From a virus: 47,772 nucleotides of DNA. The translations under genes were made by a program, and so were the position numbers. Positions 25,814 through 32,289 of this stretch are shown in pieces. Position 1 is the first letter of the stretch, and each line of letters begins with the position of its first letter. Below the pieces are notes generated by a model. The model saw only the letters and a list, made by a program, of their open reading frames with translations, did no database searches and had not been told where the DNA came from. Location: positions 1-47,772 of the IMG/VR virus record IMGVR_UViG_3300006128_000019. One strand, given 5' to 3'.

Positions 25814-26309
25814 CCAATTAGTAAGGCTTCACATGATTATTGGTATGCACTCAGAGTTCAATGAACTTTATGATGCTATAGAAAAAAATGATTCAGTAGG
25901 TATTTTAGAAGAATTGATCGATGTTTGCTGGTATTTAGCTAATTATTCAACAAACATTGGATTAGAATTATGGAGGGTTTTTGAATTTGATAAAAACACA
26001 TATTACTATTTACCTGAGAAAAATGATTTTGATGTACAATTGGAGTATGCAGTTTCAAAACTTACTAACATTGAGAAAAGAGCTTGGGTTTATAATAAAG
26101 AAACTAAAAGAGAAGTTTACATTGAAGCAATAATTGAAACCCTTAAAAGATTAAATGATGTTTGTGTTTATTACAATTTAGATGTAGAAATTGGAATGGG
26201 GAATAATATTAACAAATTAAAAGTTAGATTCCCAGAAAAGTTTAGGGAGGATCAAGCTAATAATAGAACAGTAGATTTAGAACGTAAAGAATTAGAAAAA
26301 AACTTATAA
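25755..26309 (+). CDS. MazG-like nucleotide pyrophosphohydrolase
   Basis: Hydrolyses (d)NTPs or alarmones to monophosphates. The metal-binding acidic helices are visible as HSEFNELYDAIEK near residues 32-44 and ILEELIDVCWYLANY near 50-65. A second helical half ends in NINKLKVRFPEKFRED, a common MazG terminus. In phages MazG tunes nucleotide pools or ppGpp. Its neighbour NT5C acts on the monophosphate products. The start is kept despite the overlap because the N-terminal helix (LKEYQAAACRT) is typical. Confidence 0.8.
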   Translation: MNLKEYQAAACRTNKDLGSSQLVRLHMIIGMHSEFNELYDAIEKNDSVGILEELIDVCWYLANYSTNIGLELWRVFEFDKNTYYYLPEKNDFDVQLEYAVSKLTNIEKRAWVYNKETKREVYIEAIIETLKRLNDVCVYYNLDVEIGMGNNINKLKVRFPEKFREDQANNRTVDLERKELEKNL

Positions 26310-26311
26310 AA

Positions 26312-26497
26312 ATGACTTTTAAGAAAAAAGAAAAAATCCATTCAGAAAATTTTTGGAATGATTTAATGTCAAATAAAATAAATTTAAAAGAGATTTTACT
26401 TTTTGAAGATGAATTAGAAGATTGCGAAAAATCAATTAAAATTTTAAATGAATTGAAATCTGAATTAGAAAAACAAAATAAAATAATTTATTTTTAA
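26312..26497 (+). CDS. Hypothetical protein, 61 aa
   Basis: Short charged helical protein (FEDELEDCEKSIKILNEL). It starts 2 bases after the mazG stop and overlaps the next start by one base. Function unknown. Confidence 0.5.
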   Translation: MTFKKKEKIHSENFWNDLMSNKINLKEILLFEDELEDCEKSIKILNELKSELEKQNKIIYF

Positions 26498-27009
26498 TGA
26501 GAGAAATACTTTATATCGACATGGATGGAGTTGTTTGTAATCTTACCAAAAAAATTCTTGAATATAATCCTACAATTGAAATGGAAAATTTTGATGAATT
26601 TAATATGTCAAAATTTAATGAAATTTGTTTAAACAACCCTAGAATTTTTAGAGATTTAGAACCTATTAAAGATGCAGTAGAGTCAATTAAGGAATTAACT
26701 GAATATTATAACTGTTTCTTTCTTTCAACTCCAATGTGGATTTTACCTGAATCTTATATGGATAAAAGATTATGGATTGAAAATCATTTTGGTAATTTGT
26801 TTGAAAATAAATTAATTCTTTCACATAGAAAAGATTTATTACAAGGAAATATTATTATTGATGACAGAAAAATTAATGGAGTTGAAAATTTTAAAGGTCT
26901 TCATATTCATTTTGGTCAAGAAGAATTTCCTGATTGGGAAACAACAAAATTTTATCTTAGAAAAAAAGCAGTTTTAAAAAAATGGGAACTTGAAAAAATT
27001 TTTCTATAA
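26497..27009 (+). CDS. 5'(3')-deoxyribonucleotidase (NT5C-type HAD phosphatase)
   Basis: Removes phosphate from deoxynucleoside monophosphates. The HAD motif I is YIDMDGVV (nucleophile Asp8, acid Asp10), motif II is FFLSTPMW near 76, and motif III/IV is NIIIDDRKING near 125. The 170-residue size fits the C-type family common in T4-like phages. It sits next to MazG, so the pair could recycle unwanted nucleotides. Confidence 0.82.
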   Translation: MREILYIDMDGVVCNLTKKILEYNPTIEMENFDEFNMSKFNEICLNNPRIFRDLEPIKDAVESIKELTEYYNCFFLSTPMWILPESYMDKRLWIENHFGNLFENKLILSHRKDLLQGNIIIDDRKINGVENFKGLHIHFGQEEFPDWETTKFYLRKKAVLKKWELEKIFL

Positions 27010-27010
27010 A

Positions 27011-27035
27011 GTAGATAAAATATATCATATCTTTG
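27011..27035 (+). promoter_or_regulatory. Class I promoter GTAGATAAA-N8-TATCTTTG
   Basis: Box 27011-27019, spacer 8, -7 box 27028-27035. The leader then repeats ACAAAG, complementary to the CTTTGT of the -7 box. It drives the 27059 gene and probably the small genes after it. Confidence 0.75.
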
Positions 27036-27058
27036 TGTTGTAAACAAAAACAAAGTAT

Positions 27059-27376
27059 ATGTTAGATAAGAATAAGAAAATTACTTTAGCTACTGTAAAA
27101 AAATTCATTAAAGAAAACATTAATGAATTATACATTGAAAATCACTCCACTTTTGATGGAATGATAGATGGGTCTATTCCTTGTAAAAGTGGGTTTAAAA
27201 ATGTAATTACAACTGACGAACAATCAGAACATAGATTAGGCATTAAAGGTGCTTGGTTTGTAGGTAGAAGTAGAGATTATTTTACTTATTTTAAAAACAA
27301 CGAATTTATTGGAATTGAAGTTTACAATTCTTGTGATAATTTTACAATAGCAATAAAAAATGTTAAATTTAATTAA
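27059..27376 (+). CDS. Hypothetical protein, 105 aa
   Basis: Beta-rich protein with GAWFVGRSRDYFTYFKNNEF near residue 65. Family not recognised. It is the first gene behind a class I promoter, typical of accessory host-interaction genes here. It overlaps the following membrane gene by 17 bases. Confidence 0.55.
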   Translation: MLDKNKKITLATVKKFIKENINELYIENHSTFDGMIDGSIPCKSGFKNVITTDEQSEHRLGIKGAWFVGRSRDYFTYFKNNEFIGIEVYNSCDNFTIAIKNVKFN

Positions 27377-27587
27377 AAATATTATTTCTATTTCATTAAT
27401 TTTAATTGGAATTTTTGGGTTCTTTATTGCAATTTTACAATATGCAATAATATTTATTTGGAATGGATTAATTCATACACAAGTTAATTTTTGGGGTTTA
27501 TGGTTTGTGCTATTATTTATAGTTGGTGTATTTATTATAATATTAGGCCCAAAAAATAGTGATTTAAGTAAAAATAAAATAAAATAA
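27360..27587 (+). CDS. Small membrane protein, 75 aa
   Basis: Two transmembrane segments are clear (about residues 5-30 and 40-62), with a short polar C-terminus. Function unknown. The overlap with its upstream neighbour suggests coupled translation. Confidence 0.5.
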   Translation: MLNLIKNIISISLILIGIFGFFIAILQYAIIFIWNGLIHTQVNFWGLWFVLLFIVGVFIIILGPKNSDLSKNKIK

Positions 27588-27590
27588 AAT

Positions 27591-27857
27591 ATGATAAGAA
27601 AAATTTTCATTAAGTTGCTTTTAAAGCATTCAAAAACTAGAATAGATAGAATTTTTATTCAGAAAATTTTATTCCAACAAATTTTGAATGAGTTTACTGA
27701 AGACAATAAAATTACTTGCTTTTCTACAGCAATTGGAGAAACTTTAATTAGTAATGAAATATTTTTAAAAGCTACAAGTATTGAAAAATTAGAATACCTT
27801 AAAAGAATAATTGATAATGAATTTGATTATCAAGTTGAAAGAATTCATAAAAAATAA
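27591..27857 (+). CDS. Hypothetical protein, 88 aa
   Basis: Basic helical start (IRKIFIKLLLKHSKTRIDR) and mixed remainder. Family not recognised. Located 3 bases after the membrane-protein gene. Confidence 0.5.
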   Translation: MIRKIFIKLLLKHSKTRIDRIFIQKILFQQILNEFTEDNKITCFSTAIGETLISNEIFLKATSIEKLEYLKRIIDNEFDYQVERIHKK

Positions 27858-27865
27858 ATATAGCA

Positions 27866-28075
27866 ATGGAGAAAAATTCAAAGAAGTTGTTTAATGGTAC
27901 AGTCCAAGCAAGACAACGAAGAGCAAGAGTAATTAGTCGTTTAGAAAAGCAGTTAAAATCTGGTACAAAGCCAAATCCAGAAAAGATAGCTGGTAATTCA
28001 AGTAAAATTCCTTTATCAGAAAGTGATATTGTAAGGATTGGAAAAGAAATTGAAATTTTAAAACAAAGAATTTAA
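27866..28075 (+). CDS. Hypothetical basic protein, 69 aa
   Basis: Strongly basic first half (QARQRRARVISRLEKQL), suggesting nucleic-acid binding. The C-terminus is a short helix. Family not recognised. Confidence 0.5.
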   Translation: MEKNSKKLFNGTVQARQRRARVISRLEKQLKSGTKPNPEKIAGNSSKIPLSESDIVRIGKEIEILKQRI

Positions 28076-28080
28076 AAATT

Positions 28081-28206
28081 ATGGGAAAGCATTTAAAGAA
28101 AGCAACAAAGAAAATTACCCAACGTCAAAAAGAATGGGAGTTGCAAAGTTCAGAACTTAAAAGAGCAACAACAAAGCCTGGTTCAATGAAAAAGAAAAGT
28201 AAATAA
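28081..28206 (+). CDS. Very small basic protein, 41 aa
   Basis: Starts MGKHLKKATKKITQRQKEWE and ends KPGSMKKKSK. It begins 5 bases after the previous stop and is very lysine-rich. It is the last gene before the 28.2-28.85 kb non-coding region. Function unknown; nucleic-acid binding is plausible from composition. Confidence 0.5.
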   Translation: MGKHLKKATKKITQRQKEWELQSSELKRATTKPGSMKKKSK

Positions 28207-28229
28207 AAAAATTAAATTCACTGAAGATA

Positions 28230-28817
28230 AATCAGAAAGTTGATTAAACACGGGAGCTGACTTGTTCAGATAAACACTAGAAATTCCTGAATGTAGAAAT
28301 ACATTGGTTACTTTTAAGATTGCTAAGAATCTGTTGATTTATTGTAGGGTAACCCTAATTAGATTAATTGTAAAAGGGTATATAACGTAAAATAGTTAAG
28401 AACAATATTTTCTTCTAACTATTTTACAAATATACAGAAAAATTTATTATTTTTTTTTATTTTACCCATAATTAAAGGATGTACAATATTTAAATATCTT
28501 AAAAGAGAGAAAAATATTTACAAAAGTACCGTGGAAACCACGGAATCTTTGATCGTAAGAGCATAAAAGCCTTTGGAGAATTCTTCATTAGAAGAATCTA
28601 AGAATTAGGAAATAAAAAATTTTAGTAGTTTTTAACTATTTTTAATTATTTATGTGTTTAAGAATACTAAGAATATCATTAATAAGTGGTTGACAGTTTA
28701 TTTAGGGATAAAGACTGCATACTTGGTAGAGTATTTTTTGAAACATTGTAGGTCAATAAATAATACCTCAAACGATTAATTGAAGAATTATTCCACTTAG
28801 AAATGGATGAATTTAAT
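28230..28817 (+). ncRNA. Large structured non-coding region (about 590 nt), candidate ncRNA
   Basis: The 28207-28905 gap has no ORF of convincing length in any frame. It contains many hairpins: AATGTA-GAAA-TACATT (GNRA loop) near 28290, AGATT/AATCT near 28318, TAGGG-TAA-CCCTA near 28345, a 12-bp stem GTAAAATAGTTA/TAACTATTTTAC (28387-28427), CCGTGG-AAA-CCACGG near 28529, ATTCTTC-ATTA-GAAGAAT near 28580, and a long-range pair AAGTGG...CCACTT with nested TTGAC/GTCAA (28684-28798). It ends at a strong intrinsic terminator. Size, ornateness and proximity to a phage tRNA cluster recall GOLLD/ROOL-type RNAs, but I cannot assign a family. The boundaries are approximate. Confidence 0.5.
28451..28476 (+). 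repeat. 26-nt direct repeat copy 2
   Basis: Identical to the leader of the IS607-like gene (minus strand 121-146): eight T followed by ATTTTACCCATAATTAAA. Here it lies inside the non-coding region, with no recombinase gene downstream. Confidence 0.6.
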
Positions 28818-28849
28818 AAAAGGAGTAAAGTAAAATTTACTCCTTTTTT
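28818..28849 (+). terminator. Intrinsic terminator closing the non-coding region
   Basis: AAAAGGAGTAAA pairs perfectly with TTTACTCCTTTT and is followed by T's: a 12-bp stem with classical A and T flanks. No protein gene ends before it within 600 bases, so it most likely terminates a non-coding transcript. Confidence 0.9.
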
Positions 28850-28856
28850 ATGAAAA

Positions 28857-28881
28857 GTAGATAAAATTCTTCTTATCTTTG
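28857..28881 (+). promoter_or_regulatory. Class I promoter GTAGATAAA-N8-TATCTTTG
   Basis: Box 28857-28865, 8-base spacer, -7 box 28874-28881, immediately after the terminator. Drives the 28906 gene and probably the small genes to 30638. Confidence 0.78.
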
Positions 28882-28905
28882 TTGTGTAAAAAAAACAAAG
28901 TAATT

Positions 28906-29415
28906 ATGATAAAGTCAATAGTTTTTTATCAAAGTGGTGAAATAGTTGGAACTACGCAGCCTAAGTGTTTTTTGGAAAATTTCCAAGGTGACTTAAATGA
29001 AATGACTACAAGGTTAATCAGTCATGATTGGTGGGAACAAACACCTTGTAAAATGTATAATGTTAAAGAAATCGAGATTCCTGCTTGGATGAATGAAGAA
29101 CAATTTTTAAATTATTATGTGTCATATAGATTCGCAGTTGCTTATGGAATGCCAACAAATGTTTCTGAAGTTGAATTTTTTCAATGGATGAAATTAGAAG
29201 AATCTGAAAAACATTTTGTTGGGTGGTATCTTAATAAATACAAGAACACAAAAAACACCGTACATCAACAAATTAAAGGACAGATAGTTAGTTGGTTAAA
29301 TGGCGAATTAGGTTCAAATTTTTCTGTTTTAAAACATACAATGTCATACGCTAAGAAATATTATCCAGCTTATGAATACAGAAGAGTTTCTGAAAGGATT
29401 TATAATTCATTTTAA
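28906..29415 (+). CDS. Hypothetical protein, 169 aa
   Basis: Family not recognised. Aromatic-rich, with SHDWWEQTPCKMYNVKEI near residue 45. The ATG at 28906 is used because a longer TTG-started frame begins inside the promoter -7 box at 28879 and would not be transcribed. Confidence 0.65.
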   Translation: MIKSIVFYQSGEIVGTTQPKCFLENFQGDLNEMTTRLISHDWWEQTPCKMYNVKEIEIPAWMNEEQFLNYYVSYRFAVAYGMPTNVSEVEFFQWMKLEESEKHFVGWYLNKYKNTKNTVHQQIKGQIVSWLNGELGSNFSVLKHTMSYAKKYYPAYEYRRVSERIYNSF

Positions 29416-29426
29416 AATAAAAAATT

Positions 29427-29717
29427 ATGGAATATCTTTATCGCCCAATGGGTATTGCATTAAGTAAATTGTTGGAAAGTGAATTAGATGACGAACATCG
29501 TAAGATTGTAGAAATTTTAAAAGATATTCCTAATCCAGAAAATTTAATTGTTACTATTCCAAATGATTTTGCAAAAAATTTATCTGCTGATAATTTAATT
29601 GATTTAAAAGAAACTTTAATTAAAGCACCGGATTTTCAAATTACTTCTTTATTAGAAACAAACAAAAAAACAAGAGGAAGTAAATTTACCCCTGCTAAAA
29701 AGAAACGTAAAAAATAA
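29427..29717 (+). CDS. Hypothetical protein with basic tail, 96 aa
   Basis: Helical acidic body, then KKTRGSKFTPAKKKRKK at the end, likely a nucleic-acid-contacting tail. Family not recognised. Located 11 bases after the previous gene. Confidence 0.5.
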   Translation: MEYLYRPMGIALSKLLESELDDEHRKIVEILKDIPNPENLIVTIPNDFAKNLSADNLIDLKETLIKAPDFQITSLLETNKKTRGSKFTPAKKKRKK

Positions 29718-29748
29718 AATTTTCTGTATATTTATAAAAATTAGATTA

Positions 29749-30042
29749 ATGATTTTTTATAAATTATTCAAAGAAAATAAAGACGGAACAGTTTCTTCAT
29801 TATTTATTAACAAAAAAGAAAAGTATCAATTTAATCAATGGATTGAAGCAAAAGAATATCCTACAAAAGGTTATAAATTTCGGCCTTATTTTCATTGTAC
29901 AGAAAATCCTTTAGCACCACATTTAACTTTAAAAAATAGAGTATGGTGTAAAGTAGAAACAAATGATTTTATAGAAATGCAACGTCCAGAATCACAAGGA
30001 GGAAAATGGATATTAGCTAAAAAAATAAAAATTATAAAATGA
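29749..30042 (+). CDS. Hypothetical protein, 97 aa
   Basis: Contains GYKFRPYFHCTENPLAPHL and WCKVETNDF, a pattern I recall from small phage proteins of unknown function (ASCH/DUF-like), with no assignment. It overlaps the next gene by 4 bases. A TATATTTATA sequence lies about 13 bases before the start. Confidence 0.5.
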   Translation: MIFYKLFKENKDGTVSSLFINKKEKYQFNQWIEAKEYPTKGYKFRPYFHCTENPLAPHLTLKNRVWCKVETNDFIEMQRPESQGGKWILAKKIKIIK

Positions 30043-30269
30043 CAAATTGGATTAATATTGATAAACAAAAACCAATAGCTACTGAAAGTGGTTGTTGGGA
30101 TGGGTTAAGAAGCAGTCGTTTACTTGTAGCTACTACAAGTCGCACCTACCATGTTGTTTATATGTATGAAGGTATTCTGGATGGTAGTGAGTTTTGCAAT
30201 TTTTATGATGCAAATGATTTTGAAATTAGCAACATAAATTTTTGGTCTGAAATAGACGAAATTATTTAA
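30039..30269 (+). CDS. DUF551-like small protein, 76 aa
   Basis: Pattern NWINIDKQKPI ... LLVAT ... VVYMYEG ... INFWSEIDE matches the 'WISVxxxxP ... VLV ... Y ... FW' layout of DUF551 proteins, common in phages and of unknown function. It overlaps its upstream neighbour by 4 bases. Confidence 0.5.
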   Translation: MTNWINIDKQKPIATESGCWDGLRSSRLLVATTSRTYHVVYMYEGILDGSEFCNFYDANDFEISNINFWSEIDEII

Positions 30270-30287
30270 ATATAAAAATATAAAAAT

Positions 30288-30638
30288 ATGATATCAGAAG
30301 AATTAAAAGAATTATATCAAAAAGTTAAAGAATATGTTTTTATCAAATACGGATGGGAAGTAGAAAATGTTACCATTGAATATAATGGACAAATATATGC
30401 AAGCAGAACTGATTATTGTCGTGGAGATTCTGAAAATACAAGTGTATATATCAACGTAGAAGATTTAGATAATTCCCAAGAAAATTTATTAGCATTAGCT
30501 AAAGAAAGAGAAGAACGTGAAAGACAAAGAAGACAAAGAGAATTAGAGGAAAGAAGAATCCGTGAAGAAAAAGAAAAAATCTTAGAGAAAGAAAGAAGAA
30601 AAAGAGAATACGAAAAATTAAAAAAAGAATTTGGGTAA
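30288..30638 (+). CDS. Hypothetical protein with charged single-helix tail, 116 aa
   Basis: Residues 1-62 form a small globular part. From residue 70 on the protein is almost only R, E, K and Q with few others (REERERQRRQRELEERR), a likely stable single alpha helix. Function unknown. Confidence 0.55.
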   Translation: MISEELKELYQKVKEYVFIKYGWEVENVTIEYNGQIYASRTDYCRGDSENTSVYINVEDLDNSQENLLALAKEREERERQRRQRELEERRIREEKEKILEKERRKREYEKLKKEFG

Positions 30639-30642
30639 AAAA

Positions 30643-30667
30643 GTAGATAAAAAATTTCTTAGTTTTG
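30643..30667 (+). promoter_or_regulatory. Class I promoter GTAGATAAA-N8-TAGTTTTG
   Basis: Box 30643-30651, 8-base spacer, -7 box 30660-30667. The first possible product is a 12-codon frame (30688-30726), then the 71-aa gene at 30754. Confidence 0.75.
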
Positions 30668-30753
30668 TGTAACAAAAACAAAATGATATGGAAAGTTTAG
30701 AAATTTTAAAAGTATTAAAGGAATAATCTAAATCAACATTTTTAAAAACAAAA

Positions 30754-30969
30754 ATGTTGTTAGAAGAAATTTTTATTAGTAATGAAAAAAAAATTAAAAA
30801 TATTCCAATTGAAAAATTTCCTATAATTGAAGATTTTGCAATTAATTCACTTGGTTTGTTTTTATGGAAAAAAGGTGAAGGAGATTTTCTTGGGTATAAT
30901 AAATCAAGTGAATTAGGACAACAAGAATTAGAAAAATTAATTGAATTTATTTTAAATGAAATTTTGTAG
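30754..30969 (+). CDS. Hypothetical protein, 71 aa
   Basis: Family not recognised. Acidic, with a C-terminal amphipathic helix (GQQELEKLIEFILNEIL). First substantial gene behind the class I promoter at 30643. Confidence 0.5.
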   Translation: MLLEEIFISNEKKIKNIPIEKFPIIEDFAINSLGLFLWKKGEGDFLGYNKSSELGQQELEKLIEFILNEIL

Positions 30970-30986
30970 TTTCAAAAAAAAGTTTG

Positions 30987-30994
30987 TACATTTG
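30987..30994 (+). promoter_or_regulatory. Isolated TAnnTTTG box (TACATTTG)
   Basis: A -7 box without the GTAGATAAA element. A TTTG lies just upstream. It would serve the small zinc-knuckle frame at 31036. Weak on its own. Confidence 0.3.
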
Positions 30995-31035
30995 TGATAT
31001 AAAAATAAAAAGTACAGTAATTAAAAATAAAAGAA

Positions 31036-31194
31036 TTGAAATATTTATTTGACATATCAATAAAAGTAATTGGAAATGATTTTAATAATCCATCCAATAG
31101 AGGGTTAGCCACTAACCCATTAGAAAGTAATTTCTCTAAATGTAACAAATGTGGTTGTTTTAAATTTAATTGGAATAAAGTTCCAATTGGGTAG
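31036..31194 (+). CDS. Small Cys-motif protein, 52 aa (TTG start)
   Basis: The open frame from TTG reads LKYLFDISIKVIGNDFNN and ends with KCNKCGCFKF and a Trp-containing tail. The CxxCxC knuckle and even amino-acid use argue for a real gene, and the intrinsic terminator at 31228 follows. Function unknown. No ATG exists upstream in frame after the -7 box. Confidence 0.45.
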   Translation: MKYLFDISIKVIGNDFNNPSNRGLATNPLESNFSKCNKCGCFKFNWNKVPIG

Positions 31195-31227
31195 TTATTG
31201 ATATAAACATAATAATATTAAATAATT

Positions 31228-31255
31228 AACCTAATTGAAAAAATTAGGTTTTTTA
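31228..31255 (+). terminator. Intrinsic terminator before the tRNA cluster
   Basis: AACCTAATT and AATTAGGTT with a GAAAA loop, followed by a T run. It ends the 31036 unit. Confidence 0.8.
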
Positions 31256-31264
31256 TGACAATCT

Positions 31265-31336
31265 GGGAGTTGAGATGGAATGAAGTATCAGCAGTTTGTT
31301 AAACTGAAGGTTAGGGATTGTTACCCTAAACTCCCG
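31265..31336 (+). tRNA. tRNA-Asn(GTT)-like
   Basis: 72 nt with a perfect 7-bp acceptor (GGGAGTT/AACTCCC), a D-arm GATG/TATC, an anticodon loop TTGTTAA (GTT in the middle), a 4-base variable loop, and a T-stem TAGGG/CCCTA. The T-loop is ATTGTTA instead of TTCRANY, and the anticodon stem has a G-A closing mismatch. No CCA is encoded. Covers the spacing of a tRNA exactly, so probably divergent but real. Confidence 0.5.
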
Positions 31337-31371
31337 CAAAAAATAAATAAATAAATGAAATATAAAATTTT

Positions 31372-31405
31372 GGATTCGTAACTTTACAAATTGAGTTATG
31401 AATCC
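31372..31405 (+). other. 12-bp hairpin between tRNA genes
   Basis: GGATTCGTAACT pairs with AGTTATGAATCC with one GU wobble and a 10-base loop. There is no T tail, so it is not a terminator. A processing or stability element of the polycistronic tRNA transcript is one possibility. Confidence 0.5.
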
Positions 31406-31422
31406 GTTATAAAAAATAAAAT

Positions 31423-31495
31423 GACTTCATAACTCAATTGATAGAGTATTCCACTTTTAATGGAAAGGTTGCAAGTTTGAATCTCGCTGGAGTCA
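31423..31495 (+). tRNA. tRNA-Lys(TTT)
   Basis: 73 nt: acceptor GACTTCA/TGGAGTC (one GU), D-arm CTC/GAG, anticodon arm TTCCA-CTTTTAA-TGGAA with anticodon TTT, T-loop TTTGAAT with one mismatch in the stem, discriminator A, no encoded CCA. Confidence 0.88.
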
Positions 31496-31520
31496 CAATA
31501 ACAGTTCTTTTAAATAAAAT

Positions 31521-31591
31521 ACGAGTTTGGTGCAATGGTAGCATACGGGTCTCCAAAACCTTTGATATTAGTTCGACCCTAATAACTCGTG
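31521..31591 (+). tRNA. tRNA-Trp(CCA)
   Basis: 71 nt: acceptor ACGAGTT/AACTCGT, anticodon loop CTCCAAA with CCA in the middle, T-arm ATTAG-TTCGACC-CTAAT, discriminator G, no encoded CCA tail. Confidence 0.88.
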
Positions 31592-31603
31592 CAACATAAA
31601 TTT

Positions 31604-31675
31604 GGTGCGATGGATGAGCGATATAATCAACGGCGTGAAGACCCGTTAAGGTGGGTTTAACTCCCACTCGTACCA
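31604..31675 (+). tRNA. tRNA-Phe(GAA)
   Basis: 72 nt: acceptor GGTGCGA/TCGTACC (one GU), anticodon loop GTGAAGA with GAA, T-arm GTGGG-TTTAACT-CCCAC, discriminator A, no encoded CCA. The 31:39 pair is C-C. Confidence 0.82.
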
Positions 31676-31707
31676 CTAAAAAAATTATAAAAAATGAAAA
31701 AAATATT

Positions 31708-31746
31708 TGACAACTTGTAAAACTGAAAATTTACAAAAATGTGTCA
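31708..31746 (+). promoter_or_regulatory. Hairpin enclosing the start codon of the 31739 gene
   Basis: TGACA/TGTCA (outer) and TTGTAAA/TTTACAA (inner) pair across the ATG at 31739, which falls between the two stems. This could hide the start or protect the mRNA end created by tRNA-Phe processing just upstream. Confidence 0.4.
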
Positions 31747-32014
31747 CAGAAAAAATTGCGTAGAATATGTTGAAACTTCTAATAGAAGAGTTCATAAGAT
31801 TATACATATAAAAAAAGTAACTTCTTGTTGCATGAAATGTGCAATAAGGTGTAGAAGAGATTATTATTGTGTTTCTACAGTTGATAGACGACAATCAAAT
31901 TTTCCTTCTTGGAAATTAACTTCTAAGAATCAAAAGCAATGGATGTGGAAAAAATGTAGAATTAAAGAAAGTAAAAATTCAAACGGTTGGAATTTTAAAG
32001 ATATCGTTTGGTAG
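31739..32014 (+). CDS. Small cysteine-rich basic protein, 91 aa
   Basis: Cysteines cluster as C2, C7, CCMKC near 30-34, C38, C44 and C73, with many Arg/Lys residues, suggesting a small metal-binding, nucleic-acid-contacting protein. Family not recognised. It is embedded between tRNA-Phe and tRNA-Cys. It could be a non-coding spacer, but the frame stays open over the whole gap between the two tRNAs. Confidence 0.5.
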   Translation: MCHRKNCVEYVETSNRRVHKIIHIKKVTSCCMKCAIRCRRDYYCVSTVDRRQSNFPSWKLTSKNQKQWMWKKCRIKESKNSNGWNFKDIVW

Positions 32015-32021
32015 AAGAAAA

Positions 32022-32097
32022 GACCAGGTTGTCAATGTTGCGAAAGGCACCAATCTGCAAAATTGGTTTAACAAGGGTTGAATTCCCTTCCTGGTCT
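32022..32097 (+). tRNA. tRNA-Cys(GCA)
   Basis: 76 nt: acceptor GACCAGG/CCTGGTC, anticodon arm CCAAT-CTGCAAA-ATTGG with GCA, T-arm AAGGG-TTGAATT-CCCTT, discriminator T (usual for tRNA-Cys), no encoded CCA. Confidence 0.88.
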
Positions 32098-32102
32098 CAA
32101 AT

Positions 32103-32220
32103 TGATTTTTGGTGGAATTGGCAGACACAACCCATGAAGGTTTCAAAACCGAATTGATAGTCAGGATTTAACTACTTGTCTCGGGAAGAATCCGTCCTTG
32201 TTCGAATCGAGGGATTTCAG
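32103..32220 (+). tRNA. tRNA-Leu-like, oversized (118 nt)
   Basis: The segment GGTGGAATTGGCAGACAC is the hallmark tRNA-Leu D-arm, and the T-arm CCTTG-TTCGAAT-CGAGG is canonical. The 7-base acceptor strands have two T-T mismatches. Between the arms there are about 33 bases more than a class II tRNA needs, including TTCAAAA (CAA anticodon-like) flanked by poor stems and a GGATT/AATCC hairpin. It may be a degenerate or insertion-bearing tRNA. Confidence 0.5.
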
Positions 32221-32255
32221 CGATTGTAAATCTGAAGAAAGAAAAAAGCGGCATT

Positions 32256-32283
32256 GCCCAGACGATTGGTTCTGGGCTTTATT
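32256..32283 (+). terminator. Intrinsic terminator after the tRNA cluster
   Basis: GCCCAGA pairs with TCTGGGC, followed by TTTATT. It is the only GC-rich terminator stem nearby and closes the tRNA transcript. Confidence 0.8.
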
Positions 32284-32289
32284 GTGAAA

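Noticed and set aside
28230-28385. tRNA or tmRNA in the first part of the non-coding region (shares GGGAG and AGGGT...ACCCT with the 31265 tRNA)
   Set aside because: No matching 3' acceptor strand, T-arm or tag frame could be found.
28879-29415. TTG-started version of the 28906 gene
   Set aside because: The TTG lies in the promoter -7 box, upstream of any plausible transcription start.
31434-31894. Minus-strand frames across tRNA-Lys/Trp/Phe and the Cys-rich gene
   Set aside because: They are reverse complements of tRNA genes and of the 31739 gene; no promoter or coding signature.
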